25,010 nt of DNA from Gonium pectorale (lineage: Eukaryota; Chlorophyta; Chlorophyceae; Chlamydomonadales; Volvocaceae): positions 2,791,180 through 2,816,189 of the forward strand of contig LSYV01000003.1 of the NCBI GenBank assembly GCA_001584585.1, read 5' to 3'. Each line of letters begins with the position of its first letter. Position 1 is the stretch's first letter. Made by a program: the position numbers and the translations under genes. The notes beneath the pieces were generated by a model, which was not told the origin of the DNA, made no database searches, and worked only from the letters and a program-made list of their open reading frames with translations. Shown here one piece after another: positions 1 through 10,414 of this stretch.

Positions 1-3000
1 GGCGTCACGGCGTGTCGCTCCCGCAAAGCACGTGTGCGCAGGCTGCAGCCCTCTCCACGATCCTTCATTCCGAATCCATGCAAGCCAACGAAACTGTCGT
101 ACATAACAACGCACGCTGTGCACGCCCGCGCGACGACCAGCATCGCGCTGTGCGCCCCCTCCCCTGCCCCTCCCTGCCCCTCCCTGCCCCTCCCGCCTCG
201 CCCCCCTCCCGCCTGCACCCCTCCTCTCCCCCTCCGCTCCCCCTCCGGTCCTTCCCGCCCCCCTCCCACCTGGCCGCTCCCCGCCAGCTGGTACCACGAC
301 ACCATAGCCCCCGCCACGGGGCCGCCGCCCACCGCCCCGTCCAGCAGCCACGCGGTCAGGCACGCGCCCGCAGCCACCACCGACAGGCTCAGGCTGCTGT
401 TCACCAGTACCGTGGGCAGCGAGGCGGCGCCCATGCCGCCGCGGCTGGGAGGGCCACCGGCCGACTGCGGGCACGGGGGGGGGGCGGGGCGACAGAATAT
501 GGCGCGGGTTTGGCTGGGTGGGCGGGGTATGGAGAGGAGGCCGTGCAGAGGGCTGGCAGAGCCGCAGCGGAAGGGAGGGGAAAGCGTGCGGTAGGGGCGT
601 CAACGGGGTGGCAGGGTCACACAGCACCGCAGAACGACAGCGGAGATGGGGTCAGGGGGATGGCCGAGGCGCAAACGGGGCGGAGCCCGCAAGGGTAGCG
701 GGCGCGTCGGCGCGGCGTGTGTTTGCGAAGGGGTCATGCAATCCACGGAACGCGTCGCCTCCGTGGCCGCGCCCGCGCCCGCGCCCTCCATAACGAGTTT
801 TGCGCGCACGCTGCGGCGCCTGCAGCCCCCACTCACCCGCGCGCAGCAGGCCTGCACCAGCCGCACGCCCAGACTCTGCGGCGCGGGCGACCCCTCCGCC
901 ACCAGCGGTAGGCGCAGCTGCCGCCAGGCCGTACCCTCCGGTGTGGAGCCAGCTGCGAGGCTGCCGTTGCCGTTGCTGCCTCCACCTCCGCCACCGCCCA
1001 AGGGACCCGGCAACTCCGCCGGTACGGTCACCTGTGTGTACGGCGCACCGTACAGTTCGGACAGGTCCGTACTATCGTCGTACCCGCCCAGCAGGAGCTG
1101 CAGCAGCTGCGCCACGCTGGCGTCGCTGCCGAGGTCAGGTGCCCACGAGGCCACGCGCTCGAGGATACCCGCGGCGCGCGGCGCCGCCACCGTGGCGTTG
1201 CCGTCGGGTGGCGGCGGATGTACGGCGTACGGCCACTCTGCCAGCGTGTCAGCGCCCGCCTCGAGCACGAACAGTTGCAGGCCCGACGGGGAGCGGGGCG
1301 GAGCCAGCGTGTACGGCGGGTACGACATGTGGAAGTTGGCCGACGAAGACTGTGCGGGGATGGGTGGGCGCGGCGGGCGGGCGGGTCGGATGTTGTGCAG
1401 GACTCGGCAGGTTTGCTCGAGGTCCTCGCCCCTGTTGCCTGCCCGTCACCCACGCACTTCGCAGTTCGGGTACGGATCCCCTGCCCCCGCACCGGCATCC
1501 CTGACCACACCCCGATGAGAGACACCCCTCGCCACCCCTCTCGTGCCCCCACCCTCCTCCCAAGCGCCCTCCCCCTCCGCACCTGTAGGGGCTGCCCGTA
1601 CCCGTCCCGGACGTCGGACCGCGCCGCGGTAATCAGCCGGTACCACCCCCCGGGGGCCAGCCCCGCCGCCTCCAGCCTCGCCAGCCCCCGGCTCTGCAGC
1701 GACAGGCTGAAGGGGAGCACCTCCAGGCAGCCCGAGTTCGGGTCCGGGTGCGGCCCGGAGTCATGCGGCAGCGGGGCGGCGGGGGAGGAGGGCGGCAAGG
1801 AGGGGCCGGGCGGCGGGGGCGGCGGCGGGGAGGGCGGCGATGGCGGCGGCGAGGGGCGCAGCGCCGGAGGCGCGAGGCGGCAGAGCTTGATGCTGTCGGC
1901 CAGCGCTGTCGGCGGCGTGTCGTCGGACAGGCCGTGCGGCAGCCACAGGTCCAGCCGCCGGTAGCTGCGGGAGTGTGTACATAGCGGGGGGGGGGGCGCG
2001 TAGCGGCAGCAGGGCGGTGGCGTCTAGAGATAGGGGCGACGGCAAGGAGAGGAACAGCTGCGGACACAGGAAGGGAGATAGCGATGTATGGGGTGACACC
2101 CGTGAAGCCGTGCCGCATCGTCCTTTTACCAGGTTTCAAGGCGCTGTCCCGGACCCAAGGGCATGGACCATGGAACCTCAATGGGCGCACGTCTCCAGGA
2201 CTACCGTCATGGCCGGAGCCACACACGCCCCCTCCCGCGGACAGCTCCGGTCCTTCCCAACATGACGCCCAGACCCGACCCCAATACTCGGGCTTGACTC
2301 GGGAGCCAGACACCCGGCGAAGGACCCCAGGTGACCCCTCCTATTCCCTTGCCCCTGTAGCCGTGCGCCGCGCTGCCACCACCATCACCACCATCGCCAC
2401 CACCGCGCACCTCAGGCCGGCTGCGTGCACCCCCGCCTCCGCCGCCTCCGGCGCGCCCAGGTCCTGCCTCAGTGGCAGGCGGAAGGGCCTCAGGCCGCCC
2501 AGCCCCATGGCGAGCTCCGCGCCCAGCCGTCCCGCCAGGGCATGGTAGCGAGCGCCGCGGGCCAGGCGCAGGGTGTAGCTGTTCCAAGGTTGGGGCAGAG
2601 TGGTCACGCACTCTCCAGCGATTCAGACAGATAACAGGCCTCAAAACCCGGGCTTCTCCCAAACAATCGCTCCCTCCCTCCCCCGCACACCTGGTGCCTG
2701 CGCGGAGGGGGGCCCGCGGGGCCAGCTGCACACAGGTCGTGTTGACGGACTGCTTGAGCGCCTTCGGGACCGCCGGCGGCGAGGGCGGCGGCGGCGCGAC
2801 GGGAGAGCTCGCGGCGGCGAGGGCCTGCGGAGGTCTCAGGCGAGGCGCACGAGTCAGGCGAGTTCGGCGAGGAGCCAGGAAGCGGCTCGACCTGTGCTAA
2901 GGTGCAGCTCTACCTCATCCCCTCTAGGGCATAAGCACGAGCTTCACAAACTAGAAGTGTGACTAGGCCAACCGGCAGCCACGCCGCAAAGTCGAGCTGC

Positions 3001-5686
3001 CCGGCCATTGGAAAGGTCGGTGCGCACCCGTCTCCGTTCTTCCACCTCCCCTCTGCCCGGCGACGAGACCCCTCCGTGCGCGACACGCAGTCGGGCTACC
3101 GCAACATCACACTTAGCACATGAGAATTATCCGGGCAGAGTGCCATCGCCCGGCCCCGCCCCCTCCCCCCTTCCCAACCCTGCCCCTGCCTTCCAACCCT
3201 CTACTCCCCCTCCCCAACGCCCTAAGCCCCCCGGACGGCCGGTGGCCTGATGGGCCGACGCGCCGCCCGCAGCCCCGCAGCCCCGTCCCCACGCACCGCC
3301 GGGCCCGCAGCCGTGCTCCCGCACTGTGCCAGGTCCACATCGACCTCCTTGCCACCTTGAGACTCGGACAGCTGCACAGGCGGGGTCGAGGAGGGGTGGG
3401 GGCGCCACGGGTACACATGCACACGCACGTTGAGCGCGTGCGACACGGGTGCAGGCGGGTTAAACTCGGCAGGGCCGCTCCTACGGCAGGAACACTCCCC
3501 GGAAGGACCGCTTGCGACGCCTCGATATCCCTCCTGTCTCCAGCACCTGCCTCCCGCACCCCACCGCCTACTCAGGGCCTTCTCCCCATCCCCACAAGCC
3601 ACCTGCAAACACATCCCACACACGCACACACGCGAATACGTGCACAATCGGAGTGCACAGCTCTTTCTGGCGAGCAGGCTCCCCTCCCCCTGAGCCCCCA
3701 CCTGCAGCTCCCTCCGCAGCAGGTACAGGTTGACGGAGCCGCTGAAGCGGAGCAGCAAACGGCCTGGCGGGCCGGGTCGGGTCGGGTCGGGTCGGGGCGA
3801 GGCGAGGCCGGACCGGGAGCACAATCGATGGGAAGAGCCGACACGGACGGCGCGCGACTAAGCTGCGTGAGGAGCCCTGCCATGCACCCCTCCCCCGAGC
3901 AAACCCACGTCAGCGCCCCACAGCCCATGCCGCTGGCCGCACCGTCGGGCGGGAGCTCCGGCAGCAGGTCGGTCTCCACGCCCGCTGTTCCATCCCACAG
4001 CCCATCCGTCAGCTGGGCCGCCCGCTCCGAGACCACGGCGGCCACCTGCCAGGCCAGCGGCCGTGTAGCCAGGCGGCGGCTGGCCGACAGGCCGTCGAGC
4101 TGCAGGGGGGCGCCTGTGTGTTGGGGGGGCGGTGGGTACGAAATCCGTGGGGTGCAGCCGGGGGGCCTGCCCGAGGGAGGCAAGCGAGCCGTAGTGGGGC
4201 CGGCGGACGAGGGGCCGGGGACCCGAGGCGTGGTGCAGGGTAGCGTCAGGGAGGGAAGATCGCCTATGGGCCAGAGGGGCGGAGGGTGCAGCCGAGGCAG
4301 CAGACGCCCGCGCGATGGTGCCCGTCGCGCATCACGCGTCGCTGTGGCCAGGGCCCTTAGCGGCGAGCCCACGCGTGGCCTGGAGGGGAGACCATTAAGG
4401 ACCGCCCACGAGGTGCGGCCCTCGTCTCGCTGGCCCCCCACCCCCGCACCCTGGCGTTATGCAGTGTTTCCCGATCTTCCCGATCCGCCCGGTCCTCCCA
4501 CTCCCCCTCCTTCCCCTCCACCCTCCGGGAGCCGGCGAATCGAAGGCAAGAGTGGTGCCGCCGGACGGGAGCCTTCGTATGGAAGCCAGTGCGTTCACGA
4601 TCAACCGTTTGCTCCTTTAAAACCCCCCTTCCCCGCACCGTCGTAGCTGGTCAGCCCCGTGTTCCAGACCAGGCTGCAGTCCAGGTCGGTGGGCCAGTCC
4701 ACGTCCGGGTCGAAGCGGGCGATGGTGGTCGTCACCCAGCGGAACTTGCCGGGGACGGGACAGCCCAGCCGGAATGGGAGCTGCGCCGGGGGCAGGCAGG
4801 GCGCAGGGAGGCAGGGGGGAGGGCATCGAACAGGTGAGCTGCTGGTGGGGGACGGGCCTGGAGCGCGCGCCCCCGGGGCGGCGCCGCGGCGGGTGGAGCC
4901 GGGCGAAGGGGCTCAACGCGGCCGGGGCTCCGCAAGGCACCCCGGCTTCCACGCGCTCTCCAGTACGTGTACCTGTGCCCCTTGCGCCTCACCTTGCAGG
5001 TCGCTGGGTGCCCCGTAGAAGACCAGTTGGACAGCGCCCCGCAGCCCGAGCCCAGCGCCACGACCGGTCGCGAGAACACCGCCTGGGCGGGGTGCAATGG
5101 ATTTGGAGGGAATTCTCAGTAGAGGAGCCCCAGGGCGGGGGGGGCGGAGGGGGCAGGATGGCGCGGAAGGCAGGGCACGTCACAAAAGGACAGACCGCGG
5201 ACAGCAGGCCAACGGATGGAGGATGGGTGGGTGTATGACAGCGCGGTGTTCCCGTTGTGAAGAGGCGGCAAGCAAGCTCGTGTAGCACACGGTCGTGGCG
5301 ATACCCGGGCCGTCGGCAGCCAGGGCACCGTGCCAACGGACCGTAGCAGGGCCGTGACTGAGACTACGGCGGCGATGGGTACGGGGGCACAGCGCCGTTT
5401 CACGCCTTGGAGACGCCACTGCCCCGGGCGGCACGGGAACACGTCGTCCATAGCACCCCCACCCTAGCTCCCGACTCGGTTTCACCGTTATGGGCTGGCG
5501 GTCGGAAAGCACTGCCTTTGCTTTGATGCCGCGTAAGATGTCGGTTGGAACGGTGTGCAGAATCCGCAGCGGTGGCTGTGGCGACTGTGTCTGCAACGTG
5601 CGGACCGTGCGAGCGGCAAGCGCGGTGTGCCCCAGTGGCTGGAGCAAGCATACCAGAGCCATAATGAAACATGCCCTGAAGTCCAT
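1..5686 (-). CDS. Alpha-2-macroglobulin-like secreted protein, N-terminal part (3' end outside window)
   Basis: Multi-exon gene read leftwards. Exons by phase: 5686-5486, 5082-4993, 4780-4639, 4113-3943, 3763-3702, 3533-3297, 2824 to about 2732/2690, about 2610-2411, 1964-1583, 1349-837, 464-270, and perhaps 42-1. The first exon opens with a clear signal peptide (MDFRACFIMALVCLLQPLGH, cleavage likely near ALAA), so the product should enter the secretory pathway. Later exons carry beta-domain phrases typical of bacterial-type alpha-2-macroglobulins: VFSRPVVALG, PGKFRWVTTTIARFDPDVDW, LRFSGSVNLYLLRREL, LAPGGWYRLITAARSDV and, in exon 464-270, a segment like the macroglobulin-domain start (VLVNSSLSLSVVAAG followed by PVAGAMVSWYQ). 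Exon 9 holds a Pro/Ser-rich linker. Members of this family trap proteases; the thioester region would lie beyond the left edge, so its presence cannot be judged. Family assignment is by remembered pattern only. The junction near 2610-2732, the acceptor at 3533 and the last exon (42-1) are weak. Gene and strand are secure; the family is moderately so. Confidence 0.6.
165..194 (+). repeat. Three exact TGCCCCTCCC units in an intron
   Basis: Tandem decamer, copies at 165-174, 175-184 and 185-194, inside a longer C-rich region that on the gene strand is purine-rich. It sits downstream of the donor at 269 of the macroglobulin-like gene. Confidence 0.85.
3774..3796 (+). repeat. GGGTC tandem tract in an intron of the macroglobulin-like gene
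   Basis: About four GGGTC units lie just upstream (in gene direction) of the acceptor at 3764; on the gene strand they read GACCC and form the pyrimidine-rich part of the splice site. Confidence 0.8.
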
Positions 5687-6171
5687 GCTGAGCGCCGCAG
5701 GAGCCAGGAACCGAACGGCTTGCTCGGGTGACCAAGGGTGGCCAGCCGCTCAGCCCACAGCAGATAGCTCGCTCCAAGGTTTCAGCTATCAGAGGCTTCG
5801 GCCGGGGTGCTGGAGAGGAAACTTTGCCCTCCTACGGTTAGGCGGGATTCCGCGCCAACGCAGCCCTATCCGGGCGCAGTCCTACAATACCATTGCCCTA
5901 CATTGCGTCTTCGCATTCGGCTAGGCTGTTACATGTGCAGGGGTGTTGAAACAAAACTTCGCCAGGTCCACCTGCTTAGTCCTCAATATCATATGCATTG
6001 AGCTTATTGCTTGCTTGCAAACAGAAGCGAGCGTTATGGCGAGCGGGACCAACTACGACAGTCCTGTTTTTGTCATAGTATCTCATCAAACTAAACTCTG
6101 CACCAGAGCTCTGCACCCAATTGGTAACTTTTCATAGATATTAAAAGGTATCGTTATAGGGTTCAAACTAC
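5687..6171. promoter_or_regulatory. Divergent intergenic region between the macroglobulin-like gene and DRC8
   Basis: The two start codons face away from each other and are 485 bases apart, so both 5' UTRs and promoters must fit here. The right half is clearly poorer in GC than the genes. A TATA-like stretch (GATATTAAAAGG, 6137-6148) lies about 25 bases before the DRC8 start; it could be a core promoter element only if the 5' UTR is very short, so it may be chance. No coding signal was found here. Confidence 0.5.
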
Positions 6172-6944
6172 ATGGCCGCAAGCATTACCGACCGTCACGA
6201 ACGTGTGAGAGCGCGTGTGCGTGAAGCATTTGTCTTGTTCGAGCACAAAGAGGGCTCCCGGCTAGTCGACTTCAAAGATGTGCCTGTCGCCATCCGGGCG
6301 TGCGGGGTCAACCCGACGTCTGTACAAATAAACCTCATACTCGATCAGCTTGCTGCGCTGAACGCGGAGTCGGACGCGACGGGACTCGTGGGCCTGGAGA
6401 ACTTTGAGCTTGTCGTCTCGAACTTCCTTATACAGCAAGAAGCGAGCCTCTTTCGCGATGACTACCATACCCTCCTGCGCGCCTTCCGGGCATTCGACTC
6501 GGAGGGCCGCGGCTACATTGAGGCAGAGACGCTACGCTCGCTGCTTAGCGGGCGGGGCGAGGCCATGACCGAGGACGAGATGAACAAAATGATGACCGTG
6601 GCTGCGGATGAGCAGGGGCGCGTTTGGTACGAGGACTACGCGCAGGTGGGGACGGGAGGGCGGGTGGGGTATGGGAGTGGCAGATTGGTGGGGTGGGGCA
6701 CGTTAGTGTAATGTCGGGCGGTGGGGCCGCAGCTCAGCTTGAAGCCGTATCTCATTTATAGTCGGATGTTCAAGGCTGGGCCGGCGTCCAGCTCGGCGGA
6801 TGTCGCCTGGCCCAGCTTCAACGCCATAGATGCGTCGTTTAGATGGCAAACCTATTACCCTGCTACTTCCCTCGTTGCTGAGCAGCGTGCCCTCTTGGCC
6901 CGCGCCCTCCGCAGCGGCTGGCAAACGATGGGAGGTCTATCTAA
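6172..6944 (+). CDS. DRC8: Dynein regulatory complex subunit 8 (EFCAB2/FAP200 type), two exons
   Basis: Exon 1 is 6172-6645 and exon 2 is 6915-6944, split by a 269-base GTGGGG...CAG intron in phase 0; the product is 167 residues. The start ATG sits in a good algal context (AACTACATGGCC). The protein aligns along its length with EFCAB2: an N-terminal helix with REAFVLFEHKE (18-28), the LLRAFRAFD helix (101-109), a loop DSEGRGYIEAET (109-120), and the end VWYEDYAQ followed by RLANDGRSI. The loop lacks acidic residues at positions 5 and 12, so calcium binding is doubtful, as is usual for this subunit. DRC8 is part of the nexin-dynein regulatory complex that links axonemal doublets and controls ciliary beating. 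The tiny last exon was chosen because its acceptor has a C-rich tract, the phase fits, and the ending resembles that of EF-hand proteins; a competing acceptor at 6762 gives an unlikely tail. Confidence 0.88.
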
Positions 6945-7532
6945 CGCAGCGTGGCGCCCTGTGCTCTGTTGGGACTCACTACTGGCGGCACGCCGCCTGA
7001 CGTGCTTGGCAGTAGGTCGGCATGACATACAGACCCGTGCAGAACGGGCAACATATGGGGTACAGCCGATGCGCAGCTGTGAATGCGGTTCAGATGGCCG
7101 GCAGCGCGTCGTCATGAGGATTAGTGTGCATCGTCGTGTGGGTCTGACCTTGGGCGATGCAACTTGTAGGCAGACCGGCGCCGGTACACGCACGCAACTA
7201 GCCCAGCGCAGTTATATCATGACTTAGTACGGAATTATGTGCTAGATGTTCTTATGGACGGTATGCGGCGTGGTGTGGAACCAGTCACGTGCGGGGTGGG
7301 GAGCTGGGGGTCTGCAAGATTCAATTGCTTCGGTGGCGTACATCAAGTGCCTTTCATATCCCTTGTTTGGCGTTTGGTCATGTTCTGATTGTCTCTTCAA
7401 CAGTATTCCAGCTGCTGTTGCTGCTATAGGGCAAGCCATGTCCGTGTCTTTGGGAACCGAGTGCTTCCGAGGGCTGTGTAGTGTCAAGGCATACTTCTGG
7501 CTCACGCTGAGTATGCAGAACACGTGCACCGG

Positions 7533-7550
7533 CAGTGGCCAGTGCCACTG
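7533..7550. repeat. Short perfect inverted repeat (7-bp stem)
   Basis: Arms CAGTGGC and GCCACTG flank a four-base loop CAGT. It lies in the presumed DRC8 3' UTR about 190 bases before the poly(A) signal. Short enough to be chance. Confidence 0.4.
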
Positions 7551-7687
7551 GTGCTTGATTGCTGGGAGGGGCAAGGTCAGGAAGGTAGGGAGCATTCAGA
7601 CCCTGCTTCCAAACATTGGCGGCCCGCACGCATCACGCGCATTGCTGTCCGTGCGAGTGCGGCCAGACACCTGCCTTGGATGACGGT

Positions 7688-7711
7688 TGGATGCCGCATG
7701 TATGGCATCCA
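7688..7711. repeat. Short perfect inverted repeat (8-bp stem) before the DRC8 poly(A) signal
   Basis: Arms TGGATGCC (7688-7695) and GGCATCCA (7704-7711) flank an eight-base loop. It ends 30 bases before the TGTAA at 7742 and so would form a hairpin in the mRNA just upstream of the cleavage signal. Confidence 0.45.
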
Positions 7712-7741
7712 TACGCCTCACATATGACCTTGAAGCTGGCG

Positions 7742-7746
7742 TGTAA
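7742..7746 (+). terminator. TGTAA polyadenylation signal, probably of DRC8
   Basis: TGTAA is the standard poly(A) signal of volvocine algae, normally 10-20 bases before cleavage. This copy is the first on the plus strand after the DRC8 stop codon at 6944 and implies a 3' UTR of about 0.8 kb. Another TGTAA at 6708 lies inside the intron and is not used in this model. Confidence 0.6.
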
Positions 7747-8532
7747 GGGCCCGGCTGTGCGAAGCCGGAACGACGCCGTCCCGCAACGAATGCGTCGTCG
7801 CCCAAAGGCTCCGTAAGGGGTTCACTGCCAGCAAGCGGAGCAGTCCGCACGGTTGTACATGCCATTGCACTCAACACCTCATTCACATAGGTACTGCATT
7901 AACAGAGGCCACAACGGCTGCAGTCACCATCAATAGAGCCGAATGCCGTGCAGCCCCGTGGCCACTCCTCCAGTAGCATTGATGTACGTGCGGGGTACGG
8001 AGCATTGATGCCCACTGCCCCCAGCGAGCCGGGACGAAACGAATGGCCCAGGGGCATCAAACAGAGAGGCGCAACCATTGCGGGGGTGCCCCCCCAAAGC
8101 GTCCAGCGAACGCAGCAAATTGTACTGAAGCGACCGAGGACTCGTCCCCAGGTCACAGCGTGCGTACTGACGGCTCATGCGTGTCTTTCTACTGGTATCC
8201 TTGCTTCAATCAGTCCAGCTGCATATCCAGATACGTGTTGCATGGCTATCCAAGCAGACACGCGTTGCCAGTTTAATACTCGACCCACCCAACCGTGTCC
8301 GTGCCCAGTCTGTATATCACGGCGCGTCTCGCTGAAACGAGAGCACACAATACCTGCCAGCGCTACTGAGGTTCCCTGGAGGAGAGCATCGCGCGACCCA
8401 CTGGCGGCAGTCACAACGATGCTGTGTGCAGGCAGCAGGCAGCACGCATCCGGTAAAGAGCGAGGGGAGTTGCGGAAAACGATGACCGACCGGCCGCTGT
8501 CGCTGGGCTGGAACTCCTCCGCTGGCGGCGTG

Positions 8533-10414
8533 CTACCCAAAGTAGATGCTGAGCGTGAAAATTGAGGGGTTGAAGCCCGACAGCACCGCGAAGGGGAGCA
8601 AGAGGAGCATGAAGCCAATTGGCCACAAAAACACCTGCGGAGGGCGCACCACGATCCGGTGGCATTATGAGTGCGCCTAGCAACCACGGCAGCTCTGACG
8701 ATATCAGCAAGGATTGAGCCAAGGATTAGCTGCAATACACGTGCCGACACCGCGTGGAGCTTTAGCCTAGGCCAAGTGCGTTGGCGGGCGAATACCGTAA
8801 CCCCGACTGCAGCACTGGCATCGCACACGCCTGCTGGCCGACAGCTCCGCAGCCAACAGGTCTGCACATGGAATGCATGTGACAGCATTCACACAGTAGC
8901 AGCCCCTGGCTGCCCACCTCTGTCCGCTCGAGGAAGGGCAGCGCGCTGTAGCCCAGGAAGTTCATGTAGTGGTAGATGCCGAACGCGATGATGTACAGCG
9001 CGTTGGACAGCGCCGCAGACAAGAAGCTCCGCCACAGCAGCACCGGGCTCAGCAGGAACTGCAGCACTGCGGAGAGGGACCGAAACGCGGCACGGCCTTG
9101 GTCGGGCATACTCGTGTGCTGGTTACGGCGGCAGAGGCCGTGGACCCATGGACGGGTGGGGCAGGAAGCAGCACAGCGGTGTGAAACGGCTGCCAGGGTG
9201 GTCGTTTGTTATGGCCGACTTGCTTACCGTAGAGCAACAGGAAAAGCGGGAAGTACGAGTTGCAGTGGACGTCGAACGCGTACAGCCTGCGGCGGTAGCG
9301 GAGGAGCACCGTAAGACAACGCGGAGGCCACACGGTAGCGAAGGGCACGCGGTGTTCCCCCATGACGGCCATTGGGTAACCTGCAAGGGGCCGTCGTACA
9401 CCCAATACCCACCACTCCACGTGCTGCTCCACTTGGTGGTGATGCAGGTTGCGCTTCCGGAGGAAGCGGTTGGTGATTATCCTGTGGATGGCGACCAAAG
9501 GGCAGCGCGAGGGGTGTGTGAGCATGGCTCAGCTGGTGGGTAGGCGATGCGCCCATGACCAGTGGCGGCGTGTCAGCATGAAAACAGCACCCTCACTGTC
9601 CCCTCCCCGTCACAGCAGCTGGACCAGCGCAGGACCCCACGCACCAGCACGCCGTCGCCACCGCCAGCCCAAGCAGCAGGAAGTCAACGACCACCGCCGA
9701 GATGACCGTCAGGAACGAGTGCCACACAGTGTCCCCAAACCTGCAACCAAAGATGTGCCAGAAAGTTTACGACGAGCACCTCCTGCCCACATGCCAACAC
9801 CCCGACTGCGCAACTCAAGCAGCAGGGCGAGCAGCTTGCACACCCAGGCCAGCTCGCCTCAAGTCCAGATGGGGCACAGTGCAGGAGGGGCCATGGCCCC
9901 TGTGAGGGGCCCCAGGCGCCCATGCCCCAGAAGCTTGCGCGAGTGGCGTCACCACCGCCGCCCTCGTGCATGGGCCGCTGCCATGTGCCCCGCACGCGGC
10001 CCTGCACCTACGTGACACAGTAGGCCAGGCTGGCCACCGCAACCAGCGTACAGCAAACGACGATGAACGCTGGGTCATCACGCGCCCATTGGTTCTTTGT
10101 CTGCTTGTGGTAAGCCGTATGCCGGTAGCTGCCGAGGGGCGGTTGGGGGCGGGTGAGCAGCGGGCCGAGCCTGCCACGGCCGGGGGAAGGTGCGAAACTT
10201 ACGCAGTCTTCGGCGATATGCAGAGCTGTAGCATGAGCCAGAACGTGTACCTGCGGCACCCCGCTAACACCGCTCAGCTTCCTGTCTTCGCGGTTGCATG
10301 GAAGCGACGTCCTCACTCTAGGTCCCATTGCCTCGGTTTCAGGAATCGTCGCAAGTACGTGGCCGTGTAGCCTTTCTGGCGCCTGACAGCTCCATTCGCA
10401 GTGGACGGAAGCAT
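8533..10414 (-). CDS. UNC50: UNC50 family Golgi/ER membrane protein, eight exons
   Basis: Exons on the minus strand: 10414-10317, 10250-10203, 10128-10012, 9740-9645, 9481-9413, 9286-9228, 9066-8918, 8634-8533. All junctions keep phase and give 245 residues, the normal size for UNC50 (yeast Gmh1). Landmarks in order: YLRRFLKPRQWDLE near residue 20-33, the hallmark HKQTKNQWARDDPAF (56-70), a membrane segment after it, a second at about 96-118, NRFLRKRNL then WLYAFDVHCNSYFP (143-156), FLGYSALPFLERTE before residue 212, and a last hydrophobic stretch ending in stop. These match the five-helix UNC50 fold and its conserved motifs closely. Family members act at the Golgi/ER in trafficking of selected membrane proteins and interact with Arf exchange factors. 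The start at 10414 is the only ATG close upstream of the conserved block in frame; frame stays open further up, so a longer N-terminus is possible. Confidence 0.93.

Larger units (their letters stand above)
6945..8532. other. Convergent 3' region between DRC8 and UNC50
   Basis: The stop codons of the two genes point at each other across 1.6 kb. Base composition is more even than in the coding exons, as expected of algal 3' UTRs. Open frames such as 7246-7683 (plus) show no codon bias or recognisable motif and are best read as UTR. The stretch contains the DRC8 poly(A) signal and two hairpins listed separately. No TGTAA was found on the minus strand, so the end of the UNC50 transcript is not located. 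Confidence 0.5.

Noticed and set aside
3120..4646. 508-codon open frame on the plus strand
   Set aside because: Antisense to four exons of the macroglobulin-like gene; low complexity, no domain phrases.
6762..6842. Alternative second exon of DRC8 after ATTTATAG
   Set aside because: It is in phase but gives a 26-residue tail without family resemblance; the 6915 acceptor has a better pyrimidine tract and a family-like ending.
7246..7683. 145-codon plus-strand frame as a gene
   Set aside because: Cys/Trp-containing but without codon bias, Kozak context or motif; it falls within the presumed DRC8 3' UTR.
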